64,000 nt of DNA, taken from positions 1 to 64,000 of IMG/VR virus record IMGVR_UViG_3300030012_001696, one strand, 5' to 3'. A program made the position numbers and the translations under genes. The notes beneath the pieces were generated by a model that was not told where the DNA came from, ran no database searches, and saw only the letters and a list, made by a program, of their open reading frames with translations. Positions 23,360 to 33,400 of this stretch are shown in pieces. This stretch comes from a virus. Position 1 is the stretch's first letter. Each line of letters begins with the position of its first letter.

Positions 23360-23603
23360 AAAAGATATGGATGAGATGTGGGTATGCGATTATTGCGGTA
23401 CAGAAGAAGTAGATGAAAAAGCGTGGGTTAATATGAATAGTATGGAAGTTACAGAACCTGTTGATGATACTTACTATTGGTGTAATTGCTGTAATGAAGA
23501 AGTACATCCAATGTATTACCCTGAATGGCAAGAAAAGATTATTGAAGAATGCGGAGGCAATAAAGACAAGTATGATAAAATAATGGATGGGAGCAGAATG
23601 TAA
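23352..23603 (+). CDS. Zinc-ribbon protein
   Basis: Likely start ATG 23352 (MSKKDMDEMWVCDYCG), with GGAG ahead, overlapping the previous stop; an ATG 12 bases earlier is in frame. Two pairs, CDYC and CNCC about 33 residues apart, form a typical zinc ribbon. About 83 residues. Small zinc ribbons in phage early regions often bind nucleic acids or host proteins; role unknown. Confidence 0.65.
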   Translation: MSKKDMDEMWVCDYCGTEEVDEKAWVNMNSMEVTEPVDDTYYWCNCCNEEVHPMYYPEWQEKIIEECGGNKDKYDKIMDGSRM

Positions 23604-23905
23604 TGGGTTATTACAAAAAATTGGAAATAGAAAAAATGGATAACTACAAGTTAAGAGAATCTGAAGACTTTGAAGATGGAGTAGATAGGTATCCTATGGA
23701 ACATGTACCTACAAAAGAAGAAATAGAAGATACTAAGCAAGAACTTTATAAAGAAGACCATCTTAGAAAAGATTTTGTGTGGAGTATTAAACACGAAAAA
23801 CACTTGAATAAAAATAATATAATCTTCCATACTAATAAATATCAAAAACTTTACCAAAAGATGAAAAAAGTTGATGATAAATTGAAGGAGCATAGAGATG
23901 AGTGA
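23603..23905 (+). CDS. Hypothetical charged protein (100 aa)
   Basis: A very charged helical protein (KMDNYKLRESEDFEDGVDRYP...; YQKLYQKMKKVDDKLKEH). Start overlaps the upstream stop by one base (TAATG). Not recognised. Confidence 0.55.
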   Translation: MGYYKKLEIEKMDNYKLRESEDFEDGVDRYPMEHVPTKEEIEDTKQELYKEDHLRKDFVWSIKHEKHLNKNNIIFHTNKYQKLYQKMKKVDDKLKEHRDE

Positions 23906-24029
23906 CGCTGAAAAAGCATTTGATTTACAAGAAAAAATAGCAAAGTTAATAGATAAATTAAATGAGCTTGGATTTGAGTATATGTATTATAACAATATAA
24001 GCTCAATAAGAAGAAAGAGGAAAAACTAA
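23898..24029 (+). CDS. Very small protein (43 aa)
   Basis: A 43-residue frame, MSDAEKAFDLQEKIAKLIDK..., with AAGGAG eight bases ahead, overlapping the previous gene by eight bases and ending one base before the next ATG. It is an amphipathic helix with a basic C-terminus (SIRRKRKN). Confidence 0.5.
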   Translation: MSDAEKAFDLQEKIAKLIDKLNELGFEYMYYNNISSIRRKRKN

Positions 24030-24030
24030 C

Positions 24031-24255
24031 ATGATGAAATTTATAAGTATACCTGTATATAGTAGTACAGATGAAGAAACTGGAGTAACGCATTACGATA
24101 CAGATGCTATGCGTGAAAAGTTTGAAGAAGAAATGATATTGTTGGAAAGCTCTACACAAGCAGAACTTGATGGATGGGCTGACAAACAAGCAGATTATGC
24201 TATGGATAATATGACTAGCGACATATATGACCAAGCAATGGAGGTATTTGAATGA
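24031..24255 (+). CDS. Small acidic protein (74 aa)
   Basis: An acidic helical protein (MMKFISIPVYSSTDEETGVTH...), preceded by AGAGG. It overlaps the next gene by four bases. Strong negative charge might suggest a DNA mimic, but there is no further support. Not recognised. Confidence 0.55.
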   Translation: MMKFISIPVYSSTDEETGVTHYDTDAMREKFEEEMILLESSTQAELDGWADKQADYAMDNMTSDIYDQAMEVFE

Positions 24256-24650
24256 AAGAAACTTTAAAAGAAAAATACGATAGAACTAAAATGTGGTATA
24301 ATTCAGCACAAAAATTGCTTATGGATAGAACCATTATAAATGTATGGTGGCAAGAATGGGATGAAGATTATCCAGATGAAGGTACTGGCTTAGTATTTCA
24401 AACAGATAAAGGCGATGCATTCTTTGTAGGAATGGATGATGAAGGTAATGGTCCTGGTGCTTTACATGTTGGTATGAGCGATGAACGTAGAGAAGAGTTT
24501 AAGAAAGATGGATTATGTGCTTCTTGTTTACCAGTAGGTGTAGAAAGCAATTCATCATATAAAGAAATGTGGCTAACAATGCATGGTTTAAATAACAAAA
24601 GTTGGGAAGAAGCTGGTCATACTGAACTAACGGAGGCTGAAAATGAGTGA
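24252..24650 (+). CDS. Hypothetical protein (132 aa)
   Basis: A 132-residue protein with an aromatic-rich middle (IINVWWQEWDEDYPDEGTGL) and a possible single CxxC (DGLCASCLP). Acidic overall. ATGA overlap with the previous gene. Not recognised. Confidence 0.55.
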   Translation: MKETLKEKYDRTKMWYNSAQKLLMDRTIINVWWQEWDEDYPDEGTGLVFQTDKGDAFFVGMDDEGNGPGALHVGMSDERREEFKKDGLCASCLPVGVESNSSYKEMWLTMHGLNNKSWEEAGHTELTEAENE

Positions 24651-24900
24651 GACACTTAAAACAAAAAAGAAAGTACAACTATTTGGTGCTGGTAGTACAG
24701 AACTAGTTAAGTTCTTAGACAATAAACTTGAAGAAGCACAATCTGGTTCAGTATGGTTTTGGTTACAAGGCATATACAAAGTAGAACAATATCTAGATGA
24801 AGACGGAACTCTTGATGAAATAATGATGCAAGGGGAGTTTAATGAAGAGATAGCCATTGTCAAAGAATGGATTGAAGAATGGAAACAAAATGAAGGATAA
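24643..24900 (+). CDS. Hypothetical protein (85 aa)
   Basis: An 85-residue protein (MSETLKTKKKVQLFGAGSTELV...), followed by WLQGIYKVEQYLDEDGTLDE. It overlaps the methylase start by 11 bases. Not recognised. Confidence 0.55.
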   Translation: MSETLKTKKKVQLFGAGSTELVKFLDNKLEEAQSGSVWFWLQGIYKVEQYLDEDGTLDEIMMQGEFNEEIAIVKEWIEEWKQNEG

Positions 24901-25717
24901 CTGTCCTACTATCTTTCCTTATTATGGAGGCAAGTATATATTATCTAGAAAGCTGGTACCAATGCTACATAGACATACAAGATACGTAGAAGTGTTCTTT
25001 GGCGGGGGAAGTATGTTTTTTAGAAAAGATAAAGCTAAAATAAATATATTAAATGATTTGCATAATGATGTAATAAATTTGTATATTTCAGTAGCGGAGG
25101 ACTTCAATGAGTTTAAACGATATGCTAAACATATATTGTTATCAAGAACTCTTCACGAAAACTTTAGAAAACATATACACGAAAATAAATCTTTTGATAT
25201 ACCTGATGTAAAAAGAGCGGCAATGTACTTTTTTGTATTGAAAACGGCATTTAACAAAAACCCTTTTCTACCATTAAGTAAAGACGCTAGATGGAATGAT
25301 GGTATACTTGATGACTTAGAAGCTAGTAGATTAAAATTACAAGACACTTATATAGAGTGTATGGATTTTAGAAAGTTATTTGACAAATACAAACCAGATG
25401 AAAACGATATGTGGTATCTTGACCCACCATATGTAGCGGCTACTGATAGAAACGATTACTATATTCATTCATTTAAAGATGAAGACCATAGTGATTTAAA
25501 GACTATGTGTGATGACATTGATAAAACAGGGGGAAAGTTTATGGTTAGTTATGATAACAGACCAATTATCTGGGATATGTATAGGTACTATAACATACAG
25601 GAGATACCTATAAAGTACGCTGGACAACTACATAGCGATGAAAAGAAAATTGAACTAGTTATAACAAACTATATACCTAAAGAAAAACAACTTAGTTTAT
25701 TTGAAATGGAGGATTAA
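24890..25717 (+). CDS. Dam-type DNA adenine-N6 methyltransferase
   Basis: About 275 residues from ATG 24890 (MKDNCPTIFPYYGGKY). It shows the D12-class motif order: FPYYGGK near residue 9, SAM-binding EVFFGGGSMFF near 34-44, and the catalytic D178-PPY181. It transfers a methyl group to adenine N6, probably at a short palindrome such as GATC, which protects phage DNA from host enzymes or marks it. No cognate restriction gene is near. Its stop overlaps the helicase start (TAATG). Confidence 0.9.
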   Translation: MKDNCPTIFPYYGGKYILSRKLVPMLHRHTRYVEVFFGGGSMFFRKDKAKINILNDLHNDVINLYISVAEDFNEFKRYAKHILLSRTLHENFRKHIHENKSFDIPDVKRAAMYFFVLKTAFNKNPFLPLSKDARWNDGILDDLEASRLKLQDTYIECMDFRKLFDKYKPDENDMWYLDPPYVAATDRNDYYIHSFKDEDHSDLKTMCDDIDKTGGKFMVSYDNRPIIWDMYRYYNIQEIPIKYAGQLHSDEKKIELVITNYIPKEKQLSLFEMED

Positions 25718-27060
25718 TGGATAAACTGAAAGACGTGAACGATATATTAGAAATGCCGAAAGCTGAACAAGCTGAAATTGCGGTATTAGGTTCTATATTA
25801 CTTGAAGGTAATGAAGTATTTGAAAAGTCTAAAGGTATTATTAGAAATGCAAAAGCGTTTTATTCTGATAAACACCAGAACGTTTGGAATACATTTGTAG
25901 AACTATATAGAAATAATGTAGCGATTGATACGGTAACAGTATACAATGCTATGAGAGATAGTAAAATAGATAAAAACTTAACTACTTATTATCTAACAGG
26001 ATTAGCCGATGGCGTTCCTACAACTGCGAACATTGAACATTATTCTAAAATTGTATGGTATAAATATATACAACGTAGAGTAATTAAAGGTTCCCAAGTA
26101 CTATATAATTTAAGTTTAAATAGCAAAGAAGATGTTATTGAATTGCTGCACGAACACGAGAAAGAAATAGAAGAACTAAAATCTGTTGCACCTAGCAAGA
26201 AAGTAGATACTAAAGATATAATTAACGATACTATATCAACACTTAAAACAGGTAGTAATCTAATTCCTTTTGGTATTGAACAGCTTGATAAAGCAGCAGG
26301 TGGTATGACTCGTAGTGAAATTACAGTTCTTGGCGGTAGACCAGGACATGGTAAAACTACTATGGTTATAAATGTTGTAAAACGATTACTTGAACAAGGC
26401 TTTAAAGTTATGTTATTTAATCGTGAAATGACTAACGTTGAAATGATGAAGAAGATATTAGTAATGGAAAATCCAAAGTTTAGTTACGAAAAGATTAGAA
26501 AAGCTAAAGACATTGATAATGAAATTGCTGAAATATCTCTTGCCAAAACAGAACTAGGAGAAAAGTATAAGAATCTGATTATGCATGATGATTGTAAAAC
26601 ACTTGCAGATGCTATGAAAGAGATAGCTAAAGAAAAACCAGACGTTGTACTTGATGACTATATCCAACTTATTCGTACAGACAACAAGAATAATAAAGAT
26701 AGACGTTTTGAAATCGAAGATATAATGTTAGATTATAAATGGATTTGTAAAAAAGTAAATTGTAGTGCTATACTAGTATCACAATTAAATAGAGAAATAG
26801 AGCGTAGGATAGACCCAAGACCAAAGCTATCAGACTTTGCGGAAAGTGGTGTTATAGAACAAACTGCGGAAGCAGCGTTCTTTGTATACTATCCTTATGC
26901 GGTTGACGACAAGGAAAATGATAGGTATCAAATGGAAATCATATGTCAAAAAGCAAGATATGGACAACTAGGTAGTTATGACCTAGGGTTTAATGGCGAC
27001 AAGTGTAGCGTTTACTTTGATAGAACAGAAGCTATAAGGGTAATGAGCAGTTATACCTGA
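25717..27060 (+). CDS. dnaB: Replicative DnaB-type helicase
   Basis: A 447-residue helicase. An N-terminal helical domain (residues 15-110, including AVLGSILLEG and YYLTGLADGVPTTANIEHY) is followed by a RecA-type core with Walker A G206-GRPGHGK213-T and Walker B VVLDDYIQL, then the SQLNREIERR and Q.ARYGQ arginine-finger region. It unwinds the fork and normally loads with a primase, but no primase or polymerase gene is visible here, so host enzymes or genes outside the window must serve. Confidence 0.93.
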   Translation: MDKLKDVNDILEMPKAEQAEIAVLGSILLEGNEVFEKSKGIIRNAKAFYSDKHQNVWNTFVELYRNNVAIDTVTVYNAMRDSKIDKNLTTYYLTGLADGVPTTANIEHYSKIVWYKYIQRRVIKGSQVLYNLSLNSKEDVIELLHEHEKEIEELKSVAPSKKVDTKDIINDTISTLKTGSNLIPFGIEQLDKAAGGMTRSEITVLGGRPGHGKTTMVINVVKRLLEQGFKVMLFNREMTNVEMMKKILVMENPKFSYEKIRKAKDIDNEIAEISLAKTELGEKYKNLIMHDDCKTLADAMKEIAKEKPDVVLDDYIQLIRTDNKNNKDRRFEIEDIMLDYKWICKKVNCSAILVSQLNREIERRIDPRPKLSDFAESGVIEQTAEAAFFVYYPYAVDDKENDRYQMEIICQKARYGQLGSYDLGFNGDKCSVYFDRTEAIRVMSSYT

Positions 27061-27509
27061 TGAATATAATAGCTATAGACCCTGGATGGAATGGTGCAGT
27101 TGCTTTCTTTGCTCAAGACAACCTCCATTCAACAAGTAATTGCCCTTCCTCTAGGGAACCTATAGATATGGTTAATATTATAAAAACTCATAACAAAAAA
27201 AATACCATAGTCTATATAGAACGAGTATGGTCTAGACCTTACGAGAGAGGGGCATTCACATTTGGGAAGAACTACGGCATTTGGTTAGGTATTTGTAATG
27301 CGTTAGATTTACCTATTGTCAAGGTTCTTCCTAAACAATGGCAAGATGTTATAGGAAATAGAATACCAAAAGATTATCAAAAACGAAAACAATACTTTAA
27401 ACGTAGAGCAAAAGCTTTTGCAGGTAGTAAACATAAAGTTACACTTAAAAATGCAGATGCTATATGTATTGGAATGTATGCATTAAATAAGGAGGAACAA
27501 TGCAATTAG
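27060..27509 (+). CDS. RuvC-like Holliday junction resolvase
   Basis: A 149-residue RNase H-fold nuclease. Catalytic acids are recognisable: D7 in IIAIDPGWNGA, E54 in VYIERVW, and D133 in KNADAICIGMYAL. Phage RuvC-like enzymes trim branched DNA before packaging. Start overlaps the helicase stop. The size is close to bacterial RuvC. Confidence 0.85.
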   Translation: MNIIAIDPGWNGAVAFFAQDNLHSTSNCPSSREPIDMVNIIKTHNKKNTIVYIERVWSRPYERGAFTFGKNYGIWLGICNALDLPIVKVLPKQWQDVIGNRIPKDYQKRKQYFKRRAKAFAGSKHKVTLKNADAICIGMYALNKEEQCN

Positions 27510-27676
27510 ATAAAGAAACTATAAACAATATTAATACAGCTATTATGATAATGAAAGAAGAGCTTTCAGATATAGAGCTAAATCTATTTGAAAATCAAAA
27601 TAAACTAAAAAGAGTTGAAGTACTAAAAAGTAAAATAAATTCTTTGTATGAAACTATAAATTATTCAACGACCTAA
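27500..27676 (+). CDS. Last early gene, small coiled-coil protein
   Basis: A 58-residue helical protein, MQLDKETINNINTAIM..., with GGAGG ahead, overlapping the resolvase by 10 bases. Its last 23 bases overlap the 3' end of the convergent ejection protein gene, so the early and late transcription units meet with no spacer or terminator. Confidence 0.55.
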   Translation: MQLDKETINNINTAIMIMKEELSDIELNLFENQNKLKRVEVLKSKINSLYETINYSTT

Positions 27677-30431
27677 GTATTTCATTGATATTTTGTTTTG
27701 GCTTACCTTTAGATTTTTTCTTTTTTTCAGGTAAGTCAGGCAAATAATCGCCAACTAATCTATCTGCACCTTTGTATAAATTACGTAATCTTTCTTTTTG
27801 AGCTCTTGTATCTTTATTTGGAAACAGACCAAGTTCTCCTTGTACTAACACACCAAGATTAACACCTTTACTCATTCTAGGAAATGTATTTGTATATGCA
27901 CGATGCACTTGTGTATTTAATAATCTTATAACTTCTTGGAATTTTTCATTACCATCTTTTTCAGATTCGTCTTGATAACCAACTAAATAAGATAACATAT
28001 CATCTTCTTCTAATTCATATAAACCAGATAAATTTCCAATTGTAATTAAGTCTGATATAGTAGGACCACCAGCTGTACCAATAATAGGACCTTTACCAAA
28101 GAAAGCATCTTTTCTACGTTCTGGGTCATCTGATTGAAATGCATCACGATAATTTTTAAATCTTTCCCATGTATCGTTTTGTACAAGATTACCAAAGTTT
28201 GCATTTAATATAGGAGAAATTAATCCATTAATAGTAGCATACATAATACCTAATCTATACATTCTCCAACCAGCTGCGCTATTCCATTGTCCAGCAAATA
28301 TAGCATCTTTTGCATCTAAAGCAATTTTACGTTGTAGATTAAAAAAGTTTACACCATAGTGTTGAAATTGTCCAATAACCGCACCAGTAGGTGTAGTTAA
28401 AAATTTATTTTTACCAGTTAAACTATAATCAAAATGCAAGTTTTCAACTGCGGCATTACCTGCGTTATCAGCTAATTTTCTTTTATACATTTCTAATTCT
28501 ACTTCATATACAGTAGCATCCTTTTCTTTAAATATAGTTTCTGTTTTATTTCTATCAGCTTTAAGTCTTTCTACAGATAGATTAGCATTAGAAGCTACCA
28601 TTAATCTTTCTTTATCTTTGCCTTTAGCTTTTTTAATTTTTCTTTCTAAATGTCTATCAAATTTTGATACAAAGTTAGGGTCAGCACTCATTAATTTCCA
28701 TTGACTTGTATATCCTATTTTATATGTAAATCTTCTATTAATATTATTTTCTACAAATTCCATAGGTTTACCAGATATTCTAGCAACTTCTTCTAATTTA
28801 TTTTGCAATGATTGTCCTAAACTATTATCAATTTGTAATTTTATAGTACCAGATTTTTTATCAAAATATCTATTATATGGCAAAGCTCCATATATTTCTT
28901 GGAACTCAGGAAATAAAATACCATTATTTTCTAAACCTTGTTGTACTCTAGTTTGCATTTCTTTATTATTTAACATTCTGTTTGTATCTAATATACCTTT
29001 ACTACCAAACCATATATAATTAAACAAACTTTGTGTAGCGTTTCTAGCAGCTGCACGGAAGTTTAAACCAAGTTTACTTAAGAATTGATAAGATGTAAGC
29101 GTTCTAGCTAAGTTAGCACCACCAGCATCTTTAAATCCACCAGATATAACGTCATAATGGTCTGATGCATAATTTTCTAAAAACTTTAGTTTAGCATCTA
29201 ACTCATACATTCCTTTATCGTTTTGTGCTTTTAACGCTACATCATTTATATTTTTAAGTAATTCACTATATTTTAATACATTAAAAGAAGTGTAATTAAA
29301 ACGATTAGCACTTCTAACATAACTATCTATAATAGGAATAACATTATAATTAATAGGACCATTGATTTGTTTATTAGTGTTACCTAAATGTTCATTAATA
29401 TAAGCGTTGTCAGAAAATATTTTATCAACACTTTTAATCATGTCAATAGCTTCTTGCCTTGTATCTCCTTTACTACTGTATAACAATTCAGAAGCTCTAG
29501 ATAAAGTAGGCATAATATCAAATGTTAATACAGGAAAATATCCATCTTTTTGTAATTGTTTAGATTCATATTTTTTAATAATATTATCTAAAATACCAGT
29601 ATTTTCTTTATTAGTTAAATCTTTAGCTCCTTCTATATCTCTAAATTGAGACATACTTTTTCTAATACCATTTCTAAAATTTCTAATCCCTTGCATAATT
29701 CTTTGTTGCGCAACAGGTTGAATGTTTCTTCTATAAATAGTAGCAGCTTCATATATATTAGCATCGTATTTACCTAAGCTACTATCAAAGTCATTACTTT
29801 TCATTGTAACAAGTTCATGAAACTCTCTCAAAGCACGACCTTCGCCTTTTTGAATAAATTTATCTATTTCTGCGTAAGTATTAATTGCTTCTTCGTGTAA
29901 ACCTTTTTGTCTTTGTTTATTATAAGTAGCATATAATTTTCTTATGTCTGCCTGTGCTGATTTAAAATCATATCCATATCTAGCAGAAGCTTCTTTAAGA
30001 TTACGCATTACTGATGCTATTTGTGAGTCAAAATATTGACCAAATCCTTTTTGTTGGTAATTAGAATTTTGTACATCTTGATACCATTTTTCTACAAAAG
30101 GTATATCTTTATATATTTCTTTTGGTAAGTATAACCATTTTGCAAAAAAGCCTCTTTTTCTTGTTATATTTTTTAATTCTCTATCTCTAATTCTTTTAAA
30201 AACTTTTAGTTCTTCAGCGTTCGGAACTTCGTGATAGCGTTTTGTGTTAAAACCATGAACAGCATCTCTAGAATGATTTAAGATTCTTCTAAACATAGCT
30301 ACTCTATTACTGTTTCCAAGTATCTGCATAATAGGTAAGTTTTGAAACTCTCTAGCAGTTTTCATAAAAACTTCTTCTTCTTTTTGTTTTTGAGGGTTAG
30401 GGTCTAATGGTATACAATCTGGTTTTATCAT
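27654..30431 (-). CDS. Large internal virion (ejection) protein
   Basis: About 925 residues from ATG 30431 (MIKPDCIPLDPN), which overlaps the polymerase-gene stop as ATGA and has AAGG ahead. It is helical, with amphipathic or hydrophobic stretches such as FRAAARNATQSLFNYIWFGS and GWRMYRLGIMYATINGLI, and a C-terminal block FGKGPIIGTAGGPTISDLITIGNLSG that recurs, from memory, at the end of very large proteins in marine podoviruses. Size, position after the giant protein, and membrane-active helices point to a protein ejected with the DNA. No enzymatic motif found. Confidence 0.6.
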   Translation of the reverse strand: MIKPDCIPLDPNPQKQKEEEVFMKTAREFQNLPIMQILGNSNRVAMFRRILNHSRDAVHGFNTKRYHEVPNAEELKVFKRIRDRELKNITRKRGFFAKWLYLPKEIYKDIPFVEKWYQDVQNSNYQQKGFGQYFDSQIASVMRNLKEASARYGYDFKSAQADIRKLYATYNKQRQKGLHEEAINTYAEIDKFIQKGEGRALREFHELVTMKSNDFDSSLGKYDANIYEAATIYRRNIQPVAQQRIMQGIRNFRNGIRKSMSQFRDIEGAKDLTNKENTGILDNIIKKYESKQLQKDGYFPVLTFDIMPTLSRASELLYSSKGDTRQEAIDMIKSVDKIFSDNAYINEHLGNTNKQINGPINYNVIPIIDSYVRSANRFNYTSFNVLKYSELLKNINDVALKAQNDKGMYELDAKLKFLENYASDHYDVISGGFKDAGGANLARTLTSYQFLSKLGLNFRAAARNATQSLFNYIWFGSKGILDTNRMLNNKEMQTRVQQGLENNGILFPEFQEIYGALPYNRYFDKKSGTIKLQIDNSLGQSLQNKLEEVARISGKPMEFVENNINRRFTYKIGYTSQWKLMSADPNFVSKFDRHLERKIKKAKGKDKERLMVASNANLSVERLKADRNKTETIFKEKDATVYEVELEMYKRKLADNAGNAAVENLHFDYSLTGKNKFLTTPTGAVIGQFQHYGVNFFNLQRKIALDAKDAIFAGQWNSAAGWRMYRLGIMYATINGLISPILNANFGNLVQNDTWERFKNYRDAFQSDDPERRKDAFFGKGPIIGTAGGPTISDLITIGNLSGLYELEEDDMLSYLVGYQDESEKDGNEKFQEVIRLLNTQVHRAYTNTFPRMSKGVNLGVLVQGELGLFPNKDTRAQKERLRNLYKGADRLVGDYLPDLPEKKKKSKGKPKQNINEILRSLNNL

Positions 30432-33400
30432 GGACAATACCTTTTATTTTTCTTAATCATGTTACTTGCTTCATCTGTTACATCATATTTTCTTCTACTA
30501 GAAGAACCACTACCGCCTACGTTTCCTATTGGCTCAAATGGTCTTCTATAATCTACAATATGATTTACGCCATCTCTACGTACATATAATCTATTTTGTA
30601 AATCTAAACTATTCTCAAAATCTTTTATACCATTTATACTCATACGTCTAAAATCTCCTAAACCAGTTACGTCATAAAGACCACCAACTACACTATCTGG
30701 TGAGGTATCACGTAATTTAGGCAATAATTCTTGTACAGTTCCATATTTAAAATGTTTTACTAATAACTCATATGTACTTAATCTTGAAACACCAGCATAT
30801 TCTGGGTTAAATATTTGTACTAATTTACTTTTTTGGTGTCCCATAGCTGGAGAAAATATATCTACATAACCAGTATCTCCAGGAATAAAATCAGCATTAT
30901 TGTTTCTTGCTTGTTCACCAGTTCTTAATAATTGATTTGCATTAGAGTAATGTTTTCCTAATTCTTTTATAAATAATTTTTGCATTTCAGGGCTATCTTT
31001 AAACATTCTATTATTTACTCTTAAACCTAATGTAACAAATTTTTCTTGTCGTTTAGTTTCTGGTTTAGGAAATACTTTTCCTTTAAAAGTTATTAGTTTG
31101 TATGGTTCAATTCTAGGAGTCATAACCTTAGCTAAATAAACATTATTTAAACTTAAATCTCCTAATACAGACATTTCACCTAGCATTCTATTAGTAAAGT
31201 ACTCGTATATTTCTGCTGCATCAGAAAACTCTACAGGTTCCTTCATATCTTTAAATTGTACTTTTTCATTATTACGTAAAGAATACCAAGCTTGTTGAAA
31301 ATCTCTTCTTACATCTTGTGCATTTTTATTTAATTCAGAATATTCTTGTTTTCCTATACCTAAATCAAATTGTTTTAATTGACTATATCTACCAAAACCT
31401 TCTAACATAGCTAAAGAATGTATTAAATCTCTATCTGCATAAGGTTCAATGGTATATTTTTTATTTTTCATATCTTCTTTTGCTTCTGCTTTAATCTTTT
31501 TTAATTGTTCTTCTGAAGCTTCTTTTCCATTTTTTCTTATATAGTCTCTTAATTTGTCTACTACTAAATCATTTTCAATTTGTTTTAAAATACTTTCAGA
31601 AACAGGAATTTGTTTTTTTATTTCTTTTAAAAGATTTTCCAAATATAAAATATTTTTATTTAATCTATTTCTACTTGTAGGACTTTGTAATGTATCTTTT
31701 AAACGTTTCATTTTTCTTATTCTAGTATACAATGCATTAGCATATTCGTGTTTATTTCTTGAATAATCTATTTGATTTTCTAATGCTTTAGTTAAATTTT
31801 CGCTTATCATAAACTCATCTAATGTTTTATTATATTCTTCACTAGGTCTTGAATACAAATCTCTATCATTAATTTTTTGAGTAATGTTTCTAATATGCAT
31901 TATTTCTGATAATAATCTATCGTATGTCATAACACTACCACTAAAATCTGTACCATTTCTATTAGCTCTTATAATAGCATTATCACCAAATCCAAACAAA
32001 TCTATATCTGTTTGTTTTACGCCTAAATCTTTAGCCATATTAAATTGCAATGTTCTCATACTACTATTATATGTTTCTAAACCAGTTATCATATCTTGTA
32101 ATGATACGCTTTTTTGTCTACCTCTATCATATTGAAAGTTAGATAATCTTAATAAATCTGAATATGGAGTAAATAAATGTTCATAAATAACATCTTTTTC
32201 TTTTCCTGTTAAAGCGGCTACTCCTTCTTGTCCTTCTCTTTTTGATAAAATACTTGTTTTTAAATCTATTTCAGTACTTTGTTTACCTTCTGTAGTAGTT
32301 TTATATGCAATTTTATCTACACCATATACTTCAAAAATACCATCTTTTCCTAAAAATAAATCTTCATATATTGCTTTTCTTGATTGAAACAATCCATGAT
32401 TATATCCGTTGTAAGCATCTAATACATGTTGATTGTAGTCTGCAATTTTTTGATATACAGCTTTCATATCTAAATCTTGTTTAATAACTAAAAATCTATT
32501 ATCAGGTATTTTCATTATAAATCCATTAACTGTATCTATTTTACCTAATTCAGCTATAGTTCCATCTTCTTTCATAGTAGAATTTCTAGCTATTCTATAT
32601 TGAGTAGGTGAGTTAGCATAGTTATTTATTAACCATTGTAATAAACGTTGTGATTGCATAACAATACCTTTTGCAATATCTGATTGACGTAACTTATTAT
32701 GTATATAATCCATTCTAGTATCGTAATCTGTATATTTTAAATTAGCAAAACTCATTTCACTATTTGTAGTTTCAACATTTCTACTATCTGATATAACACC
32801 TCTATTATTCCAATATTCTTTCATAACATCATGTTTCATATTGTGGAAATAATTGATAGTGTCAATATCAAAATCACCTTCAGCCGCTCTTTTTAAATCT
32901 ACGGCATTAAGTTTTGCTACATTATCTGCGTTAAAGTTTTTTAAAGCTACTGGCATAATGCTAGAATGTTTTACGTGAGGTTGTCTTTCACCAATTATTA
33001 ATATTTTATATTCTGGGTGGTTAGCTTCTAACTTGTCAAATAATTCTCCTAAGTTTTTTATTTTTCCAAATCTATCTTTTACAACTGTATTAGCAGTTAC
33101 AATTGTATCAGCTTCACCTTTATTTTGTTTTACTAGAGTAATTAAATCTAAACTTTCAACACCTGTATTTCTTACAGATTCAGGTACAGATATTTCACCT
33201 GCTTGCCATATTTTTCCATCTAATATAATAGTGTTTTGAAGTTCTGCTTTTCCAAAAGCATTTATATCAGGAGCTAATACACTACTACCACCTTCTACTT
33301 TAGTTTTAAATAGAGGGTCAATTTCAAATGTTTTAAAAACAGCATCTAATCTTGTAGGTAGTAATCCAGGGTTTACATTTGCTTCAGCTAATAACGCATC

